From positions 1 through 64,000 of the forward strand of contig JACVRA010000202.1 of NCBI GenBank assembly GCA_019828545.1: a stretch of 64,000 bases of DNA, read 5' to 3'. A program made the translations under genes and the position numbers. Numbering within the stretch: the first letter of the stretch is position 1; each line of letters opens with the position of its first letter. Positions 1 to 10,450 of the stretch are shown piece after piece. Origin of the DNA: Paracamarosporium sp. OC-R06-R3. Its lineage: Eukaryota; Ascomycota; Dothideomycetes; Pleosporales; Didymosphaeriaceae. The notes beneath the pieces are model-generated. The model ran no database searches, was not told the origin of the DNA, and saw nothing but the letters and a program-made list of their open reading frames with translations.

Positions 1-2229
1 GCCGAGGCGCGTTGACTGCCAAGATACGGTATTCTACGAAGTTCACGATGTCAATCGCGCTTGATAAATCACAACCCAAGACTTGCAGCAGTCTGCGACT
101 CTCACTATGGAGCAAGAACGAATACTGTAACACTGGCAGGGATGTTGATAGCAATGTCAAAGCATAAGGAATGACAGGCCACAGTCATGCTAGAATTTGT
201 GTAAGCGATATGTTGTCTCTCATCATTTGCCACAATTTTGCGGTGTTATTATACGTGGTACCGGGTCACTCTGGAGATGTGACTTACGAGGAGCCAGGGG
301 AAGCGGTGGGAGCCACGGACCATGGTACTCTATGGGGGCTTCATATCCAGATTCGTAGCGGCTCGAATTTAACAATTTCTTCTCCGTTCTTAGAGCCATA
401 ATATCATTTTCTGTCATCAACCAAGGTCCTCGAGTTAATCGAAACAACATATCGTAATCAATGTCAGATTGGAACATCCACCCGACCTCCATGGGGATAA
501 TGAGCCCTCAAAGTTTTCTTTAAGTAATATTGATCAATCCATCAAGCAATAAACCTCTTTGCATATGGGCAAAGCCCGCCTCTATATGGCTTAGTTATCC
601 TCATACTCATATTTCTTCCCTCATTCTCACAGATTGATTGGTGCAGTATGCTGAGCCGAAAATTATGTACATACTATAATGGTAAGGCCATCATAAACAG
701 AAGTAGTACTTGGTAAACATAGCAAAAGAGCATAATTTGTGCCGATATATGTGGGTACGTTTAGCTTCCCAACGATCTCGGATCTAAGTATGACGAAGAG
801 CACGCCAATCAACAAAAATCATAATAGTGATACCAACTCATCAAACACTTCGTAGCGCTATCATATCACTTCAACTTACTAAGCTATATTTGTTCTTCTG
901 GGTGGTGCTTGCAACTGTCCACTTTCGGAGGGTAGTAGGAAAGTACTCTTGGAGCAAGTAGAGCCGGCTCGACGCGCATAGTGAGATGGGATCAGTAGCG
1001 GAATCACCATGAGATAGAGAATTGTGAGACACTGCAAGTCCATCTTGTTGTTGCATGTCGCGTGCAAAGCCTAGAGCACGCCATATTCGGAGAATAAACC
1101 TCGATAAGGAAGGTATTATCGTCGCTTATCTGTACCCTTGTCGGCTCCTACACATTACGCCAATCCTCGCAACCAGCAAACCACCAACTCTTAATCCGAG
1201 TCGCAAGGGTGTACTTCAACCTTCTTAGAAGGAAGTATATACCGAGGACTAGCACCCGCTACGGGAACACCCGATGCCACATGAACATGCATGCCCTTGG
1301 GTGTGCTGTGCGATAAGACAGAACACGATAGCTGTGTGCATACGTGACTACCTGGTCGTGTTTCGGTCACACTCAGCTTTCATACTGCGCTCGCCCCTGT
1401 CTCTTTAATATAAGCTTTGATTTGGTCATCCTAGCTTCGGCTGGTAGGTACGGCTATTTCTCCCATTAATCATGTATTTTACTTGAAATATGACTTACTC
1501 ATAATTATATTACACTGTTCCTCGCATAAATGGCTGGGCTGGCACGTAGCTCAACAACACATCTCGACTAGTTTTATCAAGTATAAAAAACTTCCAGAAT
1601 TTTGTGAAGATCATAGCTATTATGCTACAACAGTTCTTGATTGTCATAGTGATATACCTTCAATCGTCCTCACTAGCCGGTTGCGCACCATCAACACCAC
1701 TCTCACTGTTGACTCCAACGCTCAGAGAGTTTGTGCGAACTCGTTGAGCTCATGACCAATCATTTTCCCTTTGTTCTCACTCGCCCTTGACAAACCTTGG
1801 AACTAGGTTTTGTAAAACATTCTCCTATTCTCTCTAACTCATGCAAGATAAATCTAACTTTCGCATTTATAATCGAGAAACTTTTAAACTAACCACGAAC
1901 CCCGCTCATCATCCCCTAACGACGCCAAATCCATACGTGTGGCAGACAAACCTTTCGTTTGATCCGGTATAATGATACGAGACATCTGCAACGTACTAAA
2001 ATCTATGCTCTAGACCAGACATAAAGAAATGACAAAAGCGAGCTCTTTGAAAAGATCATGATATCACCACTATGGAAACATCTATCAACAACCATTTTGG
2101 CCTCGAATTACCAAGTTGTTTGATGAGGAAGGGTTGTTAGCAAGTGGTACTGGAAAGAAGGCAGCCGATTCGATGGAGAGAGCGATTTCGCTTAGGTACC
2201 GATCTGAACCTCAAAATACCATATACGAA
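1..2229. other. gene-poor stretch, no confident gene
   Basis: Relatively AT-rich sequence with short ORFs only. None has a recognisable domain, signal peptide or convincing exon structure. An 89-codon minus-strand ORF (223-492) is the most protein-like but was not accepted. The right end runs into a decayed NB-ARC/TPR gene, so part of this stretch may be unrecognisable remains of the same gene. Confidence 0.5.
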
Positions 2230-3235
2230 TTTCGTAGACAGTGCGAAAACTGTGCAGAGGAATTTCACGATATGTTCGGTCATTATGTAGTGCATCGATG
2301 GGCGTACCATTGCCAATGTCACCAGTTTCAGCCAATGTCAAGTCAGATAGCTGTGGTTCTGGTCGTCTAAGTTATCTAAGCATACAACGACGAGTCTTAC
2401 CTCATGCTCAAATAAGCTCTCTATGGGTCCTAACGAACCATAAAACAAACGTTAGAATAAACAATAGGGGGTATGATGAGGATTTTTCTGGTGTTGAAGA
2501 AGAGTTGGTTGTTGTTGATGCAATACATTACCTTGGTCGCCTCTACCAGACACAAGGCAGATTTATCAAAGCAGAGCAGATGTATGATCATTCGTTGCGG
2601 AGGTACATTGAGGTATTGGGCCCCGACCACCCGTCGTTGTACAAGATTATCCATAACCTGGGTAACGTCTACAAGCAACAAGGAAAGCTAGCCAAAACAA
2701 AGCGTATGTATAACCAGGTGCTGCAATGGGCAGAGAAATGTTGTCCATGACTTAGGTCATGTCTACCAGGATCAAGGCAATTTAGCTAAGGCGGAGCAGG
2801 TATATGAGCAGACGTTACGAGGGTATCAGGAGAAGCCAGGATCTGACCATGTTTTGACACTAATATCCGTCCATAACCTAGATAATCTATACATGAATCA
2901 AGACAAGCTAGATAAGGCAGAGCAAATGTATGAGCGGGCACTACAAGAGAACAAGGATGCGCTAGGATCTAAAGATATCTTAACACTAGAAACCGTCCAT
3001 AGTCTAGGTGTTCTATATAATGATCAAGGCAAGCTGGCTGAAGCAGAGTAGATGTACGAACATGCGCTGCAAAGGTACGAGCAGGTGTTAGGCAAGGAAC
3101 AATATCTGACACCAATCACCATCACAAAGAACATGGCCGATCTCTATGCAGAATAGGGACAGCATTCCAAGGCCGAAAGTTTGTACGCGAAGACGCTTTG
3201 AGAGCTCCGGGCCCTATTCGGCCAGCCAGACTGAT
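2230..3235 (+). pseudogene. NB-ARC/TPR (NLR-like) gene relic
   Basis: Decayed 3' portion of a fungal NB-ARC-TPR protein. Around 2260-2430 there are traces of the post-NB-ARC region in two frames (HRWAYHC; QRRVLPHA). From about 2475 to 3215 there are some five or six kinesin-light-chain-type TPRs of about 42 residues, with motifs such as LGRLYQTQGRF, LGNVYKQQGKL, LGVLYNDQGKL and repeated AEQMYE. The frame changes near 2745 with an apparent loss of about a dozen codons. The repeat frame is then cut by TAG at 3049, by another TAG near 3154 and by TGA near 3199; the TAGs stand where the repeat expects Gln (CAG). These changes look like C-to-T transitions, as left by RIP. In intact family members such TPR arrays are the recognition end of STAND NTPases in incompatibility or immunity. 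No intact start or P-loop is visible. Confidence 0.8.
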
Positions 3236-4414
3236 GTAACCGTGTTGCATCCAATACACCATCATCACGTACCCATCCCATTTTTAACGAGAAGTGCGAT
3301 TTGTTATCGGCTACAGAAAAGGCCTCGAATCCTCGAATTTAGGAAACGAGATTCAAAAAGTGTAAGATATATTTGCGTATAAAGAAGATGGTAAAAAGGT
3401 AAAAACAAAAAAAAGTTGAGATATGCAGGCTATGGCCAGGCAGATAGCTACTGCGTAAACGTTAGGTTAACGTTGTAGAAGAGCTACTTTTGATTGAACG
3501 TACCAGCGAAATGACCCTGTCACAAAAGCCAGGTCGAAGACAAAGAGCAAGAGATCATGTAATTTAACTGTAACATAATGCGTAGAGCGTTTCTGTTAGC
3601 CATGCTTGACAAGGACTCACTAGCGAGCATTCAACCGTCTTGGGGAAAGCGTACGCGAAGCTAGACAAGGGTACGCGTGTGATGAGAACGACATGGTATG
3701 TGCAAAACTCACAAACTACGAACGCAAGCGAATGTACGTCAAGATGTCTTGGAAAAGGCTTGATTACACTGGGCATGGAGAAGCGAAAGCTTGACGCGTT
3801 TGTATACACTCTGTAGCTTCACTGTTCGTATTGGATATGACATCTTTCATGGATTAGAGGTTTATGAAGTTGCCCAACATCCCCGAATTACATGGCTAGA
3901 TAGTCCTTAAGTGCCTAAAAGATTATTGGTTGATATGAAATGTAGTAAAATGGGCGAGAGAGGGGAGAAGACACCAGCATCCACCAGTCAGCGGCAGCGC
4001 TTTCCGTGCACCTCCCAGTCACCGAGCCTATGCATCTAGAAGTCCGGATTTTGCGCCTAAAACTAGGATAGAATGAGCTCACTGCAGATAGGCGTACGTA
4101 ACCCTCAATATAATCTTCTGCTATCGTGCACGCGATGGCTATACTAAAATTTCTAGGCCAATCTCGCTGAAAGAATAGGAAGGTGTCGCTTCTGCAAACT
4201 ATCGAATCCAATCCCTGTAATTGTTCCGTGAGACAGGCATCCGGCTGACCAGGGGTGCACTACGGTCAGATACCAATGTCAACTCATGCATGTGCTACAA
4301 CTATAAGTATGCCTACCATCTTCGAGATCTTACAACCATCAGAGACAGATACCCTCTCTTCCACATCCTTCTCCTCTCACTCTTCAAGAAAATACATCTT
4401 CATCGCCTTCTATT
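3236..4414. other. intergenic; promoter of the G1 peptidase gene
   Basis: No supported gene. Short ORFs on both strands lack domains. The last 100 bases before the peptidase ATG are pyrimidine-rich (CTCTCTTCCACATCC-like), as usual in fungal 5' leaders. Confidence 0.45.
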
Positions 4415-5300
4415 ATGAAGTTCCTCGCGGTACTACTCCCCGCCTTCTTGGCCTCCACCGCCGTCGCTGCACCCAACACTCCCTCTCGCCAGGAACGCGC
4501 AGCAGCGCGCTTCAACCGTCGCGCAGCTCTCCGTAACTCCAACCCCCTCCAGGCCTCTGATCTTGAGGAACTCCGCATCGCTGCCTCAAACACATCACAC
4601 GTATCCTACTCTTCCAACTGGGCTGGTGCGGTCCTCATCGGTAGTGGCTACAAGACCGTCACGGGCACTATCACCGTCCCCACCCCCAAGAAGCCCTCTT
4701 CCGGATCGTCTTCTACCCAGTATGCTGCCTCGGCTTGGGTCGGCATCGACGGCGACACGTGCGCAACTGCCATTCTGCAGACTGGTGTGGACTTTTTCAT
4801 CCAGGGCAGCACCGTTAGCTTCGATGCGTGGTATGAGTGGTATCCGGATTATGCGTATGATTTCACTGGTATCACCGTGAAGGCGGGTGATCAGATCAAG
4901 ATGACTGTTACGGCGAGCAGCACAAGCGGGGGGAGCGCTGTGATCCAGAACTTGACCACGGGCAAGACTGTGACGAAGACGTTTTCTGGGGAGTCGAACA
5001 AGTGAGTGTATCCTGATATGACTTGAAGTATTATAAAGATCAAGTATGCTAATACGATATTGCAGGCTGTGTGAGACCAATGCTGAATGGATTGTCGAGG
5101 ACTTCTCCTCTGGCAACAGCCTGGTTCCATTCGCGAACTTCGGCACTGTTACGTTCACGGGTGCTTCCGTTACTACTACTGGTGGATCTACGCTTGGCGT
5201 TTCTGGTGCTGAGATTATCGATATTAAGCAGGGTAACAGCGTGTTGACGTCTTGCTCGACGTCTGGATCTTCTACTGTTACCTGCTCATACACTGGTTAA
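4415..5300 (+). CDS. secreted glutamic peptidase, family G1 (eqolisin)
   Basis: Extracellular acid endopeptidase of the aspergilloglutamic/scytalidoglutamic type. Two exons, 4415-5001 and 5066-5300, around a 64-nt intron (GTGAGT...TTGCAG, branch GCTAAT), give 273 aa. Residues 1-19 are a signal peptide, followed by a basic, Arg-rich propeptide to about residue 60 that is expected to be removed. The mature domain opens with SNWAGAVL and contains WVGIDGDTC...ILQTG and, across the splice junction, CETNAEWIVEDF. Aligned from memory to scytalidoglutamic peptidase, Gln122 (ILQTG) and Glu207 (IVEDF) are the catalytic pair. Both are present and length is normal, so the gene looks functional. Family members degrade protein at low pH, which would suit nitrogen scavenging or host-tissue acidification. 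Confidence 0.95.
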
Positions 5301-5523
5301 GTAGGTATTGATCCTAGAATAGCTTCAGGAGTCACATGATGTATCGAAGAAGGAGGGGAGATTTGCTCAATTATCTCCAGCAGGGTATCTCAATGAAAAT
5401 ACTACACCAAACCATCCCAGAACCGGGCGCACGCCCAAACCCTCCTCGCACTCAAGCCTCCTTCTCTCCCTCACCCCCAGCTCCACCACCCAAACCCTCT
5501 TCTCCAACCTCATCCTCCTTCTC

Positions 5524-5991
5524 TTACTCCGGGGCAAGGCTCTCTCCATCCGCAGGGTCAACACCCTGAAGCCACATCTCCACCCTCACCCTATTCTTCT
5601 CCTTCTCCTCCCTCTCTTTCTTCACCCCCTCCTCCCGGATCTGCTTTAACCAAGCCCCTATGATATCCTCCGACTGCGCCCAGTGTGCAAAGCAAAGGCA
5701 ATCCCTCACGTTGCCCCTCTGTCCTAGCGTGAGGTGCGCACGCACGATCATCCTCGGATCCATGTATCTAGCACGCAGGTTAATATAAGCTTGAAATCCT
5801 TTAACATTCTAGGTAATGTACCTGAGGCTGGTGACAAAATTGGTGGCGCGTTTAGCATTGTAAGCACCGAGGCGCTTCTTGCACTTGGTGCCGTTGGCGG
5901 TGGTGCCGACGCAAGTGATGTCTTGGGCCATCGGCAGGCGGGGAGAGAGGACGGAGGGATCCCATTGCGGAGGATGTTGGATGAGAGACAT
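5524..5991 (-). CDS. small protein with a Cys/His metal-binding-like motif
   Basis: Exons 5991-5822 and 5767-5524, intron 54 nt (GTACAT...CTAG), 137 aa. The start at 5991 has A at -3; an in-frame Met 21 codons later is the alternative. The N-terminal half carries CVGTTANGTKCKKR and the segment joined by splicing carries CLCFAHWAQ. The pattern CxGxTxxGxxCxxR...CxxH..Q occurs in short fungal proteins and at the N-terminus of some T5orf172/GIY-YIG-like proteins, and is a plausible zinc site. The C-terminal third is highly charged (KKEREEKEKNR), probably helical. No nuclease domain follows, so function is unknown. It lies 183 bp downstream of the methyltransferase on the same strand; see the finding about the splice donor between them. 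Confidence 0.7.
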
Positions 5992-6174
5992 ATTTGCGAT
6001 TGGTTTTGAGTCTGTGTATGTAGGATGCGCTTTCACGGCGAAGAGAGTTTGTCGAGAAGAGTTGCGAGGTGTTGAGTCTAGTTTGCAAGACGATATCAAC
6101 GCGGAGAGTGAGAGAAGCATCACTGTCCGTGCCCACGTCATGCCAATCCCTCTCTTCACCTGTATATTTCGTAC

Positions 6175-7261
6175 TCACGCACTGCCATTTCGAACCGCCT
6201 CAATAATACTGAATGTTGGCCTCCTCAGCCATGCATCCCAGTATTCTGTCTCCTTCCTCTCATCATCCGGCAAAACAGGACTCCTCCATCTTATCTTCAA
6301 CCCCGCTTCCTCCGCACACCTTTCGTAAACCTCGCTCCTGAACTGGAACACATCAAAGGAAAATGGGGGTTCTGACTTCACTGTAACGCGTGCCTTGATA
6401 CCAACCTCTCTCCCCGTGTCCGGCGCTACGTACTCCTTATCCAAAACATCTACATCCAATCCATAAAAGTCCTTCTTATCCTCCTTCACCCAGGGGTCAC
6501 GCACGTTCGTCGTGACGCCCACAAACTTTCCGTCAGCAGCTAAGTTCCTCGCAACGATGTGAAACATGGACGTCAGTTCTGCCTCCGTGCCCGCGTAGTT
6601 GAGAAACCATCCTGCGAAGGCGACGTCGAAAGGTTGCTGGTTTGCAGGAAGATTTTCTGGACGACTGCAATCCGCGATGTCGAAGTGTAGGATGGGATGT
6701 GAAGAAGCTGGATACGCTGCACGTGCAGCTTCGACCATGGTCGCTGAGATATCGTAGCCCTGTACGCTCGCTGCGCCAAGGGAGGCAAGAAGCGAAGAAT
6801 AGAAGCCTAGGCCGCATGCGAGATCTATTTCGAGAAACCCTAATTAGTATTGGCGCACACGTTGCATACGGGAAGGCAAGCGCCCGAGGGATTTGCTTAA
6901 GGCTTGCATGTACATGGCTAGTAGAATAGTAGACCGCTGGGCATGTACCCTACTGGTAGTACTACGAGGCTCAAGCTGACCTGCATGCTCACGGCCCGAA
7001 TCACAAAGTAGCACAACGTCTGTACACTCAAACAAACACAAATCTGTACACCAACGCAAAGAATCAAACAAACTCACCAAGACACCTCTTCCCACTGACA
7101 TCCCCCAACACCGCGACCACAGAGGGCACTTCGGGCTGTGTCGCAGGCTTAACCTTGATATCGCCGTACTTCGCGCCAATACCATCGTACTGCGTGTTCT
7201 GCGTCGACTGTGCATGCCCCCCTGATTCTTCTAGTGCATCTGCATTATTCTGAGTCGCCAT
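6175..7261 (-). CDS. class I SAM-dependent methyltransferase
   Basis: Exons 7261-7078 and 6824-6175 (intron 253 nt, GTGAGT...AAATAG) give 277 aa. Using the AG next to ATCTCGCATG restores the glycine-rich SAM-binding motif I, LDLACGLGFYSS; the AG 15 nt further upstream would insert extra residues before it. Downstream are GYDISATMVEAAR (acidic end of strand 2), FDIADC, and FDVAFAGWFLNYA (motif IV-like). An Asn-rich N-terminal tail precedes YDGIGAKYGDIK, a usual lead-in for small-molecule methyltransferases of the UbiE/ToxA-like group. Substrate cannot be told from sequence. An in-frame ATG three codons upstream (7270) is an alternative start. The TGA stop overlaps a consensus donor (GC|GTGAGTAC). 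Confidence 0.85.
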
Positions 7262-8701
7262 TTCTATCATGCCGGTGCGCCGTCGTGTTACTAGATTGAG
7301 AAGGTATGTAAGACGATCGCAGGTGGTGTACCAGCGTGCTGGAAAAGAGGGAGAACGGGGGTGGACCGTGGAGGAAGATGGTCGGTGTGCATCTGTAGTT
7401 AGTGGGGTTCGTTCGTTCGTTCGTTCGTTCGTTCGGCAATTGGCCGAGTGGTGGCGCATTAGCTTGTGGGCTAGTCTAATGCGTCTGGACCCCACTCTTA
7501 TTGATTCCAGTCAGACACGCCATATCGAAGTCTAGCCCTGCTAACATCACGTAACAATCGCAACCTGCAACCCGAATCTCGCCGCCGTCGACTCTACATC
7601 TCCCAACAAACGTGTCCGGGGTCGCCAAACCTATCCATCTTTCGCCACAACCCTCTCCCCTACAGAAGAATTTCGTTATGCTCCCGAACTTGCTAGGACA
7701 CTGTACGACCACGCAGTTCCGCCCATGTCAGCAAAGAGAACAGACACAATGCATGAACCCTACATACCACACACTATCCGCCTCCTCTATCTCCAATGCC
7801 TCCTCTTCAAAATCACCCTCTTCCCCGTTCCCAACCGCACTCACACCCCAAAATTCCACGCATCAAACACACCAGCATCAGTCGAACAAGATAGCACACA
7901 CCACCTCCCCAGCCATCACAATCTCTCAGCCACCCTAACACCATATTCATAACCCATCGCCGAAACCTCGCCACCGCCAACAAAACAACACAAACAACCA
8001 AGCAAAACACGCCTCCCACCTCTTCAAACCTCGGAGATTCCTCGCTCCTCCCCCATGTCACACTTTCACCCCAGGCCCCAGCCCCAGCTCCAATCCCCAC
8101 CGCTCCATTATGTTATAACCTCACGCCGAAGTCCCCCCGCCACGCCCCCAAAACCAAGACACGGCGCGCATTGGCAGTCGTAGTGTCTCGGCGTGGCGTT
8201 GCTTCGATCCGTGCACCGGGGCGAGCGCCGAGATAGAACTAGGTACGTAGCTAGCGTGGTGGAGATGTGCTGGGAGTAGCGTGGGGAAAGACGGGGAAAG
8301 CAGGGCGGCGGGAATTTCCGGATGGAGTGAGTAAGGGGTATTTCGTTGCCGTGATTGGGAGGTTGCAGGTAGGTAGGGGTAGCGGAAGGGTTGGAATTGG
8401 GAGCGAGGGGAGCGGAGTGTGGAATTCGTGGGTGCGTGCTGAACACGTATGACAGACGAAAAGTGCAGTGCAATGCAGTGAGTGTGGGAGAGAAGAAATA
8501 TGTCTCGTAAAATGGCGATTCTCCATTTATAAATTGCGTGCCATCCATCCATCTGCTACTGAGTAGCCGGCACTGGGTATCCATCCATCTGTTCGTTACG
8601 CATTTCATATCCATCTGCCAGTCATTACGCATTCCTTCAGCGCACTGTCAATTCATCAAGGCCCACGTATACGCATTTCCATGCATCACCCTGCATGTCC
8701 T
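7262..8701. other. intergenic, C/T-rich, upstream of the methyltransferase
   Basis: Holds the methyltransferase promoter and the 3' flank of the permease. 7560-8110 is strongly pyrimidine-rich on the plus strand, giving long but low-complexity ORFs on both strands that I do not accept as genes. Short ATCCATCCATCTG direct repeats occur near 8540 and 8580. Confidence 0.45.
7407..7434. repeat. (GTTC)7 tetranucleotide microsatellite
   Basis: Seven perfect tandem GTTC units, about 150 bp upstream of the methyltransferase start on its promoter side. Likely length-polymorphic between strains. Confidence 0.95.
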
Positions 8702-10330
8702 CTAAACCTTCTCGTTCACTTCAACCCTCCTCTCGTCTGACTTCTCATCGCTGATACGTCCCTCCTCGATATCCTTAACAACGTCCGCCGCGACAGGCGG
8801 CCCAACAGTCTCGAAGTGGCGACCCTTCTTCTCAGGACCAAGCGCAGCCGTAACAGCAATACCGAGCGCAATGATAGCAGTCGCAATACCCATGACAGGG
8901 CCATACGCCTCGACGACATCGCCAGTCTTCTTCGATTTGAGGAAGTGGCTCTCGGAGATGGCGTTGACGATCTGTGCAGACGGAGACGAGATCATGTTGC
9001 CGAGCTGGTACGTGATACCAGGGAAACTGGAGCGGAAGGCAGGAGGCGAAAGTTCATTGAGATGGATGGGAATCACACCCCAGGCTCCCTGGACGAAGAA
9101 CTGGATCATGAAGCCCGAGGCTGAGAGACCGCCCTCGGTCTCAGGGAGAATCCAGGCTGGAATGAGGCACGCGGAGATCAAGGCGGCGCAAATGATGGAT
9201 CGGCGACGACCAAACCATTGCGAGAAGTAGCCGATGAAGGTTCCACCCACGCAGGCACCGGTCTTCATGAGAATCGAAGCACGCGTTGCTCCTGCGTCAG
9301 AAAGCTCTTTTTGCGTCTTCATGAAAGTAGTGTAAGAGTCTTGGCTAGTGTGGGAGTAGTAGTTGAACTTCATATACGTTAGCATAAAGCAAACACTTTA
9401 GCGATTTTAGACTTACCCAGGTCATCAGAATGATGCAGTAAATGCACATCTTCCACTCTTGTCGGAGCATCTTCTTCGTCTCCTGCCAGAACACGCCAGG
9501 TGCTTGGGCACGTTTGCCAGCGGCGCGTGCCTCTCTGAACTGCTTGGACTCGGGGAACAAAACTCGGATAAGACCAACACCAATGGAGAGACCAGCTCCA
9601 GCCCAGAAGACAGTCTTCCAGGACTCAGTTTCACCGCCAACGGCAAGGTTGGCGCAGGCTGCCAAAACGTAGCCGAAAGAGTAACCTTGCTGCAGAATAC
9701 CGCTCATAAGACCACGAGCATTTGTACTGATTGAATTAGCTGAAGCTTAATTTACGAGAAGCATGCGACTCACGGGCAGTTCTCTAGTGCCATGGCAATA
9801 GCGTTTCCGAACACACCACCCATGAAGAGCCCGAAAAGACTTCGAACAGCCAGGAATTGCTGGAAAGTGGCAGCGTAGATGGTGGCGACCTGCAACAGAC
9901 CAAGGATGACCATGTTGACCACCATCGGCCACTTCCGACCCCATTTGTCTCCAGCGAAACCGAAGATGGCGGCACCGACAGATCGTAGCAACAGAGTGAG
10001 GGTGATGGCGGTGGTGATGTCCGTCTTCGAACGGTGGTAGTATTTGGACAACTTGACCGTCTGGATTGAGAGCGCATGGAAGTCGAACGCGTCGGCAGTC
10101 CATGAGGCAAAGCCGACAACGAAGTACAACCAGTCCTTCGCACTGAGCTGTGCAAAGAGACTGATGGGGTTCTTCAGAGGCTCAGGCGCCTGCCACTCGG
10201 TGTGCTCCTCGCCATACTCATTCGTGACGACAACTCTCTGCTTCCAGGTGAACAGATCCTGCAAGGACTGTTTTGCCGTGGGCAGGATACCCTTGGCGAT
10301 AGGGTCCGCAGGCTCATTGGTTGTAGACAT
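8702..10330 (-). CDS. JEN-type monocarboxylate/proton symporter (MFS)
   Basis: Plasma-membrane permease for lactate, pyruvate or related short-chain acids. Three exons, 10330-9774, 9726-9417 and 9367-8702, introns of 47 and 49 nt, 510 aa. The third exon opens with NYYSHTSQDSYTT, an exact match to the JEN signature NxxS/THxS/TQDxxxT required for transport in the yeast family. MFS features are present: DKWGRKWP after TM2-3 and a second GRRRS loop in the C-terminal half. The N-terminal 65 residues and the Lys/Glu-rich C-terminus are cytoplasmic; yeast JEN1 is controlled there by ubiquitination. In characterised fungi the family is glucose-repressed and induced on lactate or acetate. Whether it takes mono- or dicarboxylates needs phylogeny. 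Confidence 0.93.
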
Positions 10331-10442
10331 TGTGACTTGGCAACCGGATGAGGACAAAGGTGGAGAGAAGAAGAGCGCTCAGAAGATGAAAAATTGAGCG
10401 GGCTCCAGGCGTACGGAGCTCAGCATCGGGGTGGCAGGGTCC

Positions 10443-10449
10443 CTATATA
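10443..10449 (-). promoter_or_regulatory. TATA-box candidate for the JEN-type permease
   Basis: TATATAG on the minus strand about 113 bp upstream of the permease ATG, in a sensible position for a fungal core promoter. A CreA/Mig1-like CTGGGG lies about 370 bp upstream of the ATG (10698-10703), but such a short site is expected by chance. Confidence 0.4.
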
Positions 10450-10450
10450 G

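Noticed and set aside
223..492. 89-codon minus-strand ORF with protein-like composition and a GTAAGT donor inside
   Set aside because: No domain, and splicing at the obvious donor/acceptor runs into a stop at once; could be a fragment but cannot be supported.
7600..8632. Long ORFs on both strands
   Set aside because: They come from C/T-rich low-complexity sequence; overlapping frames on both strands, no motif, no splice signals.
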